A stretch of DNA of 10,330 nt. It comes from UBA4717 sp045577925 (GTDB lineage: Bacteria; Bacillota; Clostridia; Oscillospirales; CAG-272). The notes under the pieces were generated by a model. It made no database searches and was not told where the DNA came from. It saw only the letters and a program-made list of their open reading frames with translations. The stretch covers positions 1 to 10,330 of the forward strand of contig JAZNJH010000036.1 of NCBI GenBank assembly GCA_045577925.1. The letters are read 5' to 3'. Shown piece after piece: positions 1-5,616 of this stretch; the first letter of the stretch is position 1; each line of letters begins with the position of its first letter. A program made the position numbers and the translations under genes.

Positions 1-104
1 ATGAATTGAAAAGGTATATTGATTACTACAATAACGAAAGAATTTCCATGAAACTAAAAGGAATGAGTCCGGTACAGTACCGAACTCATTCACAAGCAAG
101 TTAA
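1..104 (+). CDS. IS3-family transposase OrfB, C-terminal fragment (partial at window start)
   Basis: The frame whose first full codon is at 3-5 reads 33 residues to a TAA at 102-104. It contains YIDYYNNERI and then KGMSPVQYRTHS. This is the C-terminal signature of the OrfB integrase (DDE, rve-type) of IS3-family elements, where the YxxYYNxxR and GMSPxxYR segments are strongly conserved. OrfB is normally made as an OrfAB fusion by a -1 frameshift and carries out cutting and strand transfer. The catalytic D, D and E residues would lie upstream, outside the window. The fragment shows no frameshift or premature stop, so it is cut by the window edge and not visibly decayed. Confidence 0.85.
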   Translation, partial: ELKRYIDYYNNERISMKLKGMSPVQYRTHSQAS

Positions 105-140
105 TATTTAATTTTTGTCTAAACTTTGGGGGTCACTTCA
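1..140 (+). mobile_element. IS3-family element, right end only
   Basis: This is the right extremity of an insertion sequence: the 3' end of the transposase frame (to 104), a short AT-rich stretch, and a terminal inverted repeat ending in GGGGTCACTTCA at 140. Reverse-complemented, that end begins TGAAGTGA and carries TAGACA 19 nt from the tip. The left end of the second element at 10192 begins TGAAATGA and carries TAGACA at the same distance, so the two ends pair as IRR and IRL of one IS type. TG...CA tips are usual in IS3-family elements. The rest of the element lies outside the window. Confidence 0.85.
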
Positions 141-157
141 CTATGCGGTCTTTTTTG
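141..157 (+). terminator. 3' half of an intrinsic terminator, cut by the IS
   Basis: Directly after the IS tip come four bases (CTAT), then GCGGTC followed by six T. This is the descending arm and T-tract of a plus-strand intrinsic terminator. No matching GACCGC arm exists nearby on the right. The missing arm is presumably on the far side of the IS, which would have landed in the loop. This is inferred from half a structure. Confidence 0.4.
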
Positions 158-335
158 TATTGAAAAACAATTACAAGGTGTGAGAGCCATAAATGGAAAA
201 ATAAGATTTGGTGGTGAGACCTGTCCCGCGAATTAATGATAGTATTGGTGTGTTGGTCGGCGTTGACTTCTTATATCAGTTTGGCATATACTTATAGAGG
301 AGAGACCCATATTCAATTAAGCGGAAGGAATAAAA
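158..335 (+). other. feoA upstream region
   Basis: No gene is seen here. Besides the feoA promoter at 263-292 the region holds two similar 12-mers, GGTGTGAGAGCC at 177-188 and GGTGGTGAGACC at 210-221. I could not fit the region to a riboswitch class I know, and found no convincing Fur, DtxR or MntR operator. Confidence 0.4.
263..292 (+). promoter_or_regulatory. Putative sigma-A promoter of feoA
   Basis: TTGACT (263-268) and TATACT (287-292) are separated by 18 bp. Transcription would begin near 299, giving a leader of about 37 nt with GGAAGGA ahead of the feoA start. No iron-regulatory operator is obvious over the promoter. Confidence 0.55.
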
Positions 336-566
336 ATGAAGACCGTAACTATGAGTACGCTTATGCCGGGAATGAAGGCGAGGATAAAAAGCATAGACTC
401 AAAAGAAGATATAAGGCGAAGACTTCTTGATCTTGGAATGATAGAAAACACCATAGTTGAGTGTGTTGGTAAAAGTCCCCTCGGAGATCCGTCCGCATAT
501 CTGGTGCGGGGAGCCGTTATAGTTATTCGTGATATTGACAGCGCACTTATAAGATGTGAGATATAA
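336..566 (+). CDS. feoA: Ferrous iron transport protein A
   Basis: FeoA is a small cytosolic SH3-like protein that works with the FeoB permease in uptake of Fe(II), probably by acting on the FeoB G-domain or complex assembly. The 76-residue length is typical of the family. LLDLGM at residues 30-35 and SPLGDP at 47-52, followed by a VRG strand at 57-59, are the family signatures. The start at 336 has GGAAGGA just upstream at a good distance; an internal Met at residue 6 is less well placed. FeoA normally lies directly before feoB. Here feoB starts about 1.4 kb downstream, beyond an unrelated methyltransferase gene and a terminator, so the two are probably no longer one transcript. Identification is firm; the loss of co-transcription is inferred. 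Confidence 0.93.
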   Translation: MKTVTMSTLMPGMKARIKSIDSKEDIRRRLLDLGMIENTIVECVGKSPLGDPSAYLVRGAVIVIRDIDSALIRCEI

Positions 567-568
567 TA

Positions 569-603
569 AAAAGCCTGCCGTTGGCGTGCCTTCGATAAAG
601 CAG
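569..603 (-). repeat. 35-bp terminal-type repeat, left copy
   Basis: This segment starts three bases after the feoA stop codon. Its reverse complement matches 1862-1896 at 30 of 35 positions, including CTGCTTTAT at one end and GGCAGGCTTTT at the other. The two copies face each other around the methyltransferase gene, with their T-rich tips outward. Similarity drops sharply outside the 35 bp on the outer side and fades within a few bases on the inner side. Confidence 0.75.
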
Positions 604-618
604 ATTTGAAATGTAGAA

Positions 619-662
619 AATGCCGAGAGTAACCACTTCGGGTTCTCTCGGCATTAATTTTT
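619..662 (+). terminator. Intrinsic terminator downstream of feoA
   Basis: An 11-bp stem, 619-629 with 645-655, continues after a bulged T630 into AACC/GGTT with an ACTTCG loop. AATTTTT follows at 656-662. It would end the feoA transcript before the methyltransferase promoter, uncoupling feoA from feoB. Confidence 0.85.
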
Positions 663-702
663 ACACATATATTATACCACAAAATCGGTAAAAAATCAAG
701 TC

Positions 703-731
703 TTGTATTTGCATAATTAATATGTTATAAT
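703..731 (+). promoter_or_regulatory. Sigma-A promoter of the methyltransferase gene
   Basis: TTGTAT (703-708), a 17-bp spacer and a perfect TATAAT (726-731). Predicted start of transcription is near 738, about 23 nt ahead of the ATG, leaving room for AAGGAG at 746-751. The gene therefore has its own promoter. Confidence 0.75.
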
Positions 732-760
732 TTATCAAATCAAAAAAGGAGTGCTGTCAG

Positions 761-1660
761 ATGATTTTGAATGCGTTGGATGAAGTTTTGTTTTGGGATG
801 ATATTGATGTCTTAAAGACCTTTACAAAGCAGAATTGCGATAGATTTTATCCACACGATTTTGAAAATTACCATAAGAATCAAGAATCGTTTTTCAAGTC
901 GGTTATACCCAATAAAGCAGAATTCATTCGTCGATTAGAAAGCTATGCAAAGGTTGGACAGCCTTTTTGGATTTCGGGTAGGAATAAGCTTAGTGATGAT
1001 ATTGATGCAAATTCGATGATTAAGGCTATTTCTGTAAGTTCTAAAATCGATAATGGAGAACAAAAAGCTAAACAAGCGTCAAAATGGCAAAAAAACAATC
1101 CTTCGTTTTGGAATTTCTACACGAATAATATTCTACATCAACAAGAAAATCGTATTCTCGAACTCACGATAGGCGCGGGCGGTGGAACGAATGCGGTTAT
1201 GAGAGAAATGACACATCGCGACTATTATATGGGTGTTGATATAGATTTTGTCTGTGCAAAAAACGCTGACGCTCTCGCTAAATATTATAATATAAACGGT
1301 TTAGGTATTGCTACCTCGTTATGGAAATTGCCTTTTGAAGATTGCATGTTTACATCGGTTTGTAGTAATGCAGGATTAGAAGAATGCCGAGAAATACCTA
1401 CGATCATAGAAGAAGCATATAGGGTATTAATGCCCGGAGGTAAAATCGTTTTGCATTGTTTGAACACTAATAAAATGCAAGCGTATGCAAGATTTGAACA
1501 ATACGGTTTCTCTGAAGAAGAAATGATATATTGGGCAAAGCAAATAAGAATGTACACGTCTGCTGAAGGTGTAGAAGAGTTGTTAAGAGCCGTTGGATTT
1601 AAGGCTTATAAACGAATGACTGATGAAAAATTAGGAAGTGTTCTTGTGTTTGAAAAATAA
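761..1660 (+). CDS. Class I SAM-dependent methyltransferase, substrate unknown
   Basis: A 299-residue soluble protein with no signal peptide or membrane segment. The C-terminal two thirds is a Rossmann-like methyltransferase domain: motif I ELTIGAGGGT at 134-143 (SAM-binding glycine loop), acidic motif II GVDID at 158-162, SNAGLEE near 202-208, and RVLMPGGKIVL at 221-231. The first 120 or so residues match no domain I know and may bind substrate. The start has AAGGAG nine bases upstream. Leucine is coded mostly by TTG and TTA, whereas flanking genes favour CTT, so the gene looks recently acquired. It lies between feoA and feoB, bracketed by inverted 35-bp repeats, with its own promoter and terminator. 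Substrate could be a small molecule, RNA or protein; nothing in the context decides. Confidence 0.82.
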   Translation: MILNALDEVLFWDDIDVLKTFTKQNCDRFYPHDFENYHKNQESFFKSVIPNKAEFIRRLESYAKVGQPFWISGRNKLSDDIDANSMIKAISVSSKIDNGEQKAKQASKWQKNNPSFWNFYTNNILHQQENRILELTIGAGGGTNAVMREMTHRDYYMGVDIDFVCAKNADALAKYYNINGLGIATSLWKLPFEDCMFTSVCSNAGLEECREIPTIIEEAYRVLMPGGKIVLHCLNTNKMQAYARFEQYGFSEEEMIYWAKQIRMYTSAEGVEELLRAVGFKAYKRMTDEKLGSVLVFEK

Positions 1661-1730
1661 TATGCGCTTTTGTGTCCACAAAAGCAGTGCTTGTCAGGAA
1701 AAGAAGACGGACTTTCGGGGCACACAAACC

Positions 1731-1768
1731 AAAGGCTCCCTTGTGTAAAGGGAGGCTCTTCCTCCCCG
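1731..1768 (+). repeat. Degenerate dispersed palindromic repeat
   Basis: AAAGGCTCCCTTGTGTAAAG and the bases after it form a 7-bp hairpin (1736-1742 with 1748-1754, loop GTGTA). The wording resembles short palindromic repeats scattered between genes in many Oscillospiraceae genomes. That resemblance is from memory, and no second copy lies in the window. Confidence 0.4.
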
Positions 1769-1807
1769 ACAGTACACCTCACTATACCTTGCAAGGCAAG
1801 GCGTATG

Positions 1808-1849
1808 AAAAGGAGTACGAACAAATCGTCCGTACTCCTTTTTGTTTTT
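1808..1849 (+). terminator. Intrinsic terminator after the methyltransferase gene
   Basis: A perfect 12-bp stem (1808-1819 with 1831-1842) around an 11-nt loop, with TTTTTGTTTTT running through 1839-1849. It would stop read-through from the methyltransferase gene into feoB. Confidence 0.85.
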
Positions 1850-1861
1850 CGGTAGGTAAAC

Positions 1862-1896
1862 CTGCTTTATGGGAGGCACCCCTTCGGCAGGCTTTT
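1862..1896 (+). repeat. 35-bp terminal-type repeat, right copy
   Basis: Inverted partner of 569-603 with 30 of 35 bases identical. It begins CTGCTTTAT and ends GGCAGGCTTTT. With C1861 it forms a short CCTGC/GCAGG stem ahead of TTTT, so it may also act as a weak terminator. Confidence 0.75.
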
Positions 1897-1971
1897 GTAC
1901 TGTGAAGCTATTAACAAAAGCGCCTTTTAAAGAATAAAATGCTATTAAAACATTATAAGGCAAGGTATAGT

Positions 1972-4098
1972 ATGGGACTTACCAATAAATCGGTGGGAAA
2001 AGCCGCCATTGATACAGAGCTTGATATACAAAAACGTGCAGATAACGAATACATAATTGCTCTTGCTGGAAATCCAAACGTAGGAAAGAGCACTATATTC
2101 AACGGACTTACGGGTATGAATCAGCATACGGGAAACTGGCCGGGGAAGACGGTTGCAAGCGCTAAAGGATACGCACGAAGCTCTGATAATACATACATAG
2201 TTGTTGACCTACCGGGTACGTATTCGCTTTTATCACATTCGCCTGAGGAGGAGATAGCGAGAGACTTTATATGCTTTGGAAGATCAGACGCGGTTCTTGT
2301 TGTCTGTGATGCAACCTGCCTTGAGAGGAATCTTAACCTTGTTTTGCAAACGCTTGAGATAACACCTAACGTTATCGTATGCGTAAATTTGCTTGATGAG
2401 GCAGACAGAAAAAGCATTAGCGTGGATCTTGAGGCGCTGTCAAAGCTTCTCGGTGTGCCTGTTATCGGAAGTGTTGGCAGGAAAAAGAAAAGCTTAAATG
2501 AAATACTTTCAATACTTGACTTGAAGGTAGCAGAAACGTCAGAAACGGGAGAGCCATTCCGCGTGCGCTATCCGGACCTTATTGAAAATTCGATAGATGA
2601 AATACGTGCGGCTTTTGGCGATGATAAATATATCTCAAGGTATATTGCGCTTCGTCTTTTAGAGGAAGACGAGGTTATGGCTAATAGATTGGCAACAGAG
2701 TTTGAACTGCCGCTTGAGAGTGCTGCAGATATTGCAAAATTGCAAAGGGATAAACTTAAAGAGTCGGGAATATACGGTAAGCGTCTTAGCGATATGATAG
2801 TAGGCTCAACGGTCAGAAGTGCTGAGGAAATATGTGCTGAATGTGTAAAAACAAGCGGCGATAAATATAGAAATACCGATCGTAAGCTTGATAAAATTTT
2901 TACGGGCAAAATAACGGCATATCCCATAATGATACTGTTCTTTGCGTTTATATTCTGGCTTACTATAACGGGAGCAAATTATCCGTCGAAGCTGTTGTCG
3001 GAATTGCTTTTTTCTCTTGAGGATAAGCTTACTTTGCTTTGCGAGAGAATAAACGTGCCGTACTGGCTTCATGGCGTGCTTATAAGCGGAGCATACAGGG
3101 TGCTTGCGTGGGTGGTATCCGTAATGCTTCCGCCGATGGCGATATTTTTCCCGCTGTTCACTCTTTTAGAGGATGCCGGATATCTTCCTCGTATAGCATA
3201 TAACCTTGATAAGCCGCTCGCTAAATGCAGAGCTTGCGGTAAACAGGCACTTACTATGTGTATGGGCTTCGGATGCAATGCCGCAGGTGTGGTGGGATGC
3301 CGAATAATAGATTCCAAACGCGAAAGACTTCTTGCTATACTTACAAACGCCTTTGTGCCGTGCAACGGCAGATTTCCAACTCTTATCGCAATTATTAGTA
3401 TGTTCTTTGTATATAGTGCAGGAACAAATACAGGCTCGATCGTTTCAACTTTGCTTTTAACGGGGCTTATCGTCCTTGGCGTTGCTATTACTCTTATTGT
3501 AACAAGGATTCTTTCGTCAACGATTCTTCGCGGTATGCCGTCGTCATTCGTGTTTGAACTGCCGCCATACAGACGGCCGCAAATAGGGAAAGTGATAGTG
3601 CGATCGATATTTGACCGTACACTGTTTGTCCTCGCGCGCTCTGCGGCAGTTGCAGCGCCTGCGGGAGCTGTTATCTGGATACTAGCCAATATAAACATAG
3701 CAGATCAAAGCTTACTTTTGCACGTGTCATCTTTTCTTGAACCATTTGGTAGAATTATGGGACTAGACGGCGCAATACTGCTTGGTTTTATTCTCGGTTT
3801 TCCGGCAAATGAGATAGTTCTGCCTATAATTATAATGGTATATACTGCAAGCACGAGCCTTACTGACGTATCAAGTGTGAGTGCCATGCGAGAGATATTT
3901 GTATCAAACGGCTGGACGTCTGTCACGGCTCTTAATGTGATGCTCTTTTCACTCATGCACTGGCCTTGTTCAACAACGGTTCTGACAGTCAGAAAAGAAA
4001 CGGGCAGCATGAAATGGACGCTTCTTTCAATGCTTATACCAACAGTTTTTGGTGTTTTAATATGTATAGCAATAAACACTGTTGCGAGCATTATATAA
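1972..4098 (+). CDS. feoB: Ferrous iron permease, GTPase-coupled
   Basis: FeoB imports Fe(II) across the cytoplasmic membrane. With the start at 1972 it has 708 residues. The N-terminal G-domain shows G1 GNPNVGKST (33-41), the switch region around 53-61, G3 DLPGTYSL (79-86) and G4 NLLD (139-142), then a helical GDI-like spacer to about 300. The membrane part begins near 317 and carries the Gate/core motifs GFGCNAAG (432-439), VPCNGRFP (462-469), GFPANE (609-614) and HWPCSTT (663-669). These are the clostridial variant of the core, not the E. coli CSARLP wording. An in-frame ATG at 1939 would add 11 residues but lacks a ribosome binding site; 1972 has AAGG six bases upstream. The gene is separated from feoA by a likely insertion and ends in a terminator shared with the convergent gene. 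Confidence 0.95.
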   Translation: MGLTNKSVGKAAIDTELDIQKRADNEYIIALAGNPNVGKSTIFNGLTGMNQHTGNWPGKTVASAKGYARSSDNTYIVVDLPGTYSLLSHSPEEEIARDFICFGRSDAVLVVCDATCLERNLNLVLQTLEITPNVIVCVNLLDEADRKSISVDLEALSKLLGVPVIGSVGRKKKSLNEILSILDLKVAETSETGEPFRVRYPDLIENSIDEIRAAFGDDKYISRYIALRLLEEDEVMANRLATEFELPLESAADIAKLQRDKLKESGIYGKRLSDMIVGSTVRSAEEICAECVKTSGDKYRNTDRKLDKIFTGKITAYPIMILFFAFIFWLTITGANYPSKLLSELLFSLEDKLTLLCERINVPYWLHGVLISGAYRVLAWVVSVMLPPMAIFFPLFTLLEDAGYLPRIAYNLDKPLAKCRACGKQALTMCMGFGCNAAGVVGCRIIDSKRERLLAILTNAFVPCNGRFPTLIAIISMFFVYSAGTNTGSIVSTLLLTGLIVLGVAITLIVTRILSSTILRGMPSSFVFELPPYRRPQIGKVIVRSIFDRTLFVLARSAAVAAPAGAVIWILANINIADQSLLLHVSSFLEPFGRIMGLDGAILLGFILGFPANEIVLPIIIMVYTASTSLTDVSSVSAMREIFVSNGWTSVTALNVMLFSLMHWPCSTTVLTVRKETGSMKWTLLSMLIPTVFGVLICIAINTVASII

Positions 4099-4135
4099 GT
4101 AAAACGGCAGCTGTTTAAGCTGCCGTTTTACTTAT
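4095..4135. terminator. Bidirectional terminator shared by feoB and the coat-like gene
   Basis: A perfect 18-bp stem: 4095-4112 pairs with 4118-4135 around a five-base loop. AAAACGGCAGC and GCTGCCGTTTT give a proper GC stem and U-run in either direction. The feoB stop (4096-4098) lies in the left arm, and the stop of the minus-strand gene (4132-4134) in the right arm. Confidence 0.9.
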
Positions 4136-4584
4136 GAATACATATTGTTTTTAGACATATAATCGTATATCATTTTGCCGTGTTCCTGTTCTTCCTTCTG
4201 AATATGGTTAAGAGCATTTCTGGCATTCTCGTCTGAAAACTCAAAAATCGAGGTGTTGTAAAGGCTTGATGCATGCTTTTCTGTGTTAAGAAGATCACTG
4301 CAAAGATAACAGTCGGCTTTTTTATCTTCCGTTTCACCTTGGGGATAAGTTTCGGTGAATGTTGGAGAAACAGTTGAACCGCCTGAAGGCTGCGGTACGT
4401 TTCCTTCGTTTATCTGCATGATAGTATTAAGATGGCCTTGCTCAATCTGAGCGATCTGCGAAAAAAGGTTTTTAAGCTGAGGGTCTTTTGCGCAAGAAGC
4501 ATGCTTGGTGTATTTTTGTATGCAGAGCTCCTCTTCGCCCTTCAGATCTTTGAGTAAGTCTTTTTCTTTTTGTGTAAGCTGCAT
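4132..4584 (-). CDS. CotF-type, ferritin-like spore coat protein
   Basis: A 150-residue hydrophilic, mostly helical protein built as two matching halves separated by a Gly/Pro/Ser/Thr-rich linker (about 60-90). Each half has an E followed 30 residues later by ExxH: E18 with E48-x-x-H51, and E102 with E132-x-x-H135. That is the full ligand pattern of a ferritin-like di-iron four-helix bundle. This layout matches the Coat_F family of spore coat proteins in Bacilli and Clostridia. A C92-x-x-C95 pair precedes the second half. The start has AAGGAGG eight bases upstream. It converges on feoB and shares its terminator, so an iron-related role is conceivable, but Coat_F proteins are mainly known from spores. 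Metal binding is inferred from ligand spacing alone. Confidence 0.75.
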   Translation of the reverse strand: MQLTQKEKDLLKDLKGEEELCIQKYTKHASCAKDPQLKNLFSQIAQIEQGHLNTIMQINEGNVPQPSGGSTVSPTFTETYPQGETEDKKADCYLCSDLLNTEKHASSLYNTSIFEFSDENARNALNHIQKEEQEHGKMIYDYMSKNNMYS

Positions 4585-4617
4585 AATATATTCCTCCTTG
4601 ATATATTCTGCAGTTAG

Positions 4618-4626
4618 TATGGTATG
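4618..4626 (-). promoter_or_regulatory. Possible sporulation-type -10 element of the coat-like gene
   Basis: On the minus strand CATACCATA fits the CATAnnnTA form of sigma-K and nearly fits sigma-E (CATACAnT). It lies about 34 bases ahead of the ATG, with the ribosome binding site between. No matching -35 is clear at the expected distance and no sigma-A promoter is visible, so this is tentative. Confidence 0.3.
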
Positions 4627-4656
4627 AAAAAACGTCCCTCATACAGAAAAAGTGTA

Positions 4657-4680
4657 AAAAGCACCCGCGTGGGTGCTTTT
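4657..4680 (-). terminator. Intrinsic terminator of birA
   Basis: A perfect 10-bp stem, AAAAGCACCC (4657-4666) with GGGTGCTTTT (4671-4680), and a four-base loop. Read on the minus strand it follows the birA TAG by one base, and its T-run continues for one more base beyond the stem. Confidence 0.85.
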
Positions 4681-4681
4681 A

Positions 4682-5443
4682 CTATTTTACCCTGATGCTA
4701 ACGTCTCCCGAATTTAATACGCGTTTGCTTCCGTCTTCAAGCGTGACGTGAAGCGAGTAATCATCGCCGATAGCATCTGCTTTGGCCGGTATTATTTTAT
4801 CATCAGAGAGAATATATATATCACGGCCGGTTATGAGCGAGCGGGATCTGTATTCTGAGACAAATGTGTTTTGACCGATAAAAGGATAGAGAGAAAAGAA
4901 TTCGTCTATCAGCATAGCGGTAAACTCGTTTTTCAATATTTCATTATATCCGCAGTCGTAAACAGAGTCTGCAATATATGAAATATCATCTGGGAATCCG
5001 CCCTCGGGGATAAAAAGATTTACACCTATTCCAAGCACGGCATAGTTTATACTGCTATCGGCATTTACCGAAGCCTCTGTCAGAATGCCGCATACCTTTT
5101 TGCCGCATTTGTATATATCGTTGACCCATTTTATCTTAACGTCGGACTTGCATGCACGCTCAATAACACGAGCCGCTGCCACAGCCGCTGCAGTAGTTAT
5201 CTCAAGAGCTTTGTCAGATGTAAGACCGGGTCGTAGTATTATGCTCATATAAAGACCTGTGTTTTCGGGCGAAAAAAAGCTTTTTCCCATTCGGCCGCGT
5301 CCGCCGGTTTGCATCTTTGCAATAATGACGGTTTTTTCTGTGGCGCCGTTTTCTGCATACTCTTTTGCAAGAGTGTTAGTAGATGCGCAGGTGTCAATAT
5401 TTATTATACTTACTCCCGCTGTTTTAAGTTTAATATGATTCAT
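4682..5443 (-). CDS. birA: Biotin--[acetyl-CoA-carboxylase] ligase, monofunctional
   Basis: This enzyme makes biotinyl-AMP from biotin and ATP, then attaches biotin to a lysine of carboxyl-carrier proteins. The 253-residue protein shows the class II-synthetase-like catalytic domain: STNT at 21-24, GGRGRMGK at 47-54 (biotinyl-AMP binding loop), KWVNDIY at 105-111, a Lys at 115/116 before GILTE (119-123), and GIGVN at 138-142. The C-terminal small barrel spans about 205-253. There is no N-terminal winged helix, so it cannot repress transcription as E. coli BirA does. GAGG lies seven bases ahead of the start. It is a single-gene unit with its own promoter and terminator; no biotin synthesis or carboxylase gene is present in the window. 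Confidence 0.93.
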   Translation of the reverse strand: MNHIKLKTAGVSIINIDTCASTNTLAKEYAENGATEKTVIIAKMQTGGRGRMGKSFFSPENTGLYMSIILRPGLTSDKALEITTAAAVAAARVIERACKSDVKIKWVNDIYKCGKKVCGILTEASVNADSSINYAVLGIGVNLFIPEGGFPDDISYIADSVYDCGYNEILKNEFTAMLIDEFFSLYPFIGQNTFVSEYRSRSLITGRDIYILSDDKIIPAKADAIGDDYSLHVTLEDGSKRVLNSGDVSIRVK

Positions 5444-5473
5444 ATAACTGCCTCATTTTAATATTACAGTGAA

Positions 5474-5503
5474 ATTGTACCATATTAAGAGACTGTATGT
5501 CAA
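5474..5503 (-). promoter_or_regulatory. Sigma-A promoter of birA
   Basis: Minus strand: TTGACA (5498-5503), 18-bp spacer, TACAAT (5474-5479). The -35 is a perfect consensus. The start of transcription would fall near 5467, about 24 bases ahead of the ATG. Confidence 0.75.
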
Positions 5504-5549
5504 CAGAGGAATTTTTATGACGAAAATGTTAGTAAATTGTAGAAAAAAC

Positions 5550-5578
5550 TTGAAAAATAATATTACATGTGGTATAAT
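5550..5578 (+). promoter_or_regulatory. Sigma-A promoter of the acyltransferase/acyl-CoA synthetase operon
   Basis: TTGAAA (5550-5555), 17-bp spacer, perfect TATAAT (5573-5578) with an extended TGG at 5570-5572. It points away from the birA promoter, with 46 bp between the two -35 boxes. It looks like a strong constitutive promoter with no evident operator. Confidence 0.8.
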
Positions 5579-5616
5579 ATCTGTGTATATTTTATACGAA
5601 AGGTATGGACACGATT

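Larger units (their letters stand above)
1661..1971 (+). other. Gene-free region of degenerate repeats and terminators before feoB
   Basis: About 310 bases without a supportable gene. In order it holds a nine-base inverted repeat with almost no loop (GCTTTTGTG/CACAAAAGC, 1666-1685), a CTCCCTT/AAGGGAG hairpin (1736-1754), the palindrome CCTTGCAAGG (1788-1797), a strong terminator (1808-1849) and the right 35-bp repeat (1862-1896). ACAGTACA at 1769-1776 is matched in reverse by TGTACTGT at 1896-1903. Short frames on both strands across it show no family resemblance. I found no convincing promoter for feoB. Confidence 0.6.

Noticed and set aside
62..90. Imperfect palindrome AATGAGT...ACTCATT as a terminator
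   Set aside because: It lies inside the 3' coding end of the transposase (GMSPVQYRTHS codons) and has no T-run directly after it.
158..335. Riboswitch or Fur/DtxR operator ahead of feoA
   Set aside because: I could match no conserved core of a riboswitch class I know, and the AATTAATGATAGT stretch is too far from a Fur consensus.
1666..1685. GCTTTTGTG/CACAAAAGC inverted repeat as the methyltransferase terminator
   Set aside because: The loop is only two bases in the full pairing and no T-run follows; the hairpin at 1808-1849 is far better.
1694..1963. Minus-strand small protein in the region before feoB
   Set aside because: It runs through terminators and repeats, has no clear ribosome binding site and shows no family resemblance.
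1939..1971. feoB start at 1939
   Set aside because: No ribosome binding site precedes it, and the 11 extra residues are not typical of FeoB; 1972 has AAGG at good spacing.
4682..5443. BirA acting as a biotin repressor
   Set aside because: The protein begins directly with the ligase domain; the N-terminal winged-helix DNA-binding domain is absent.
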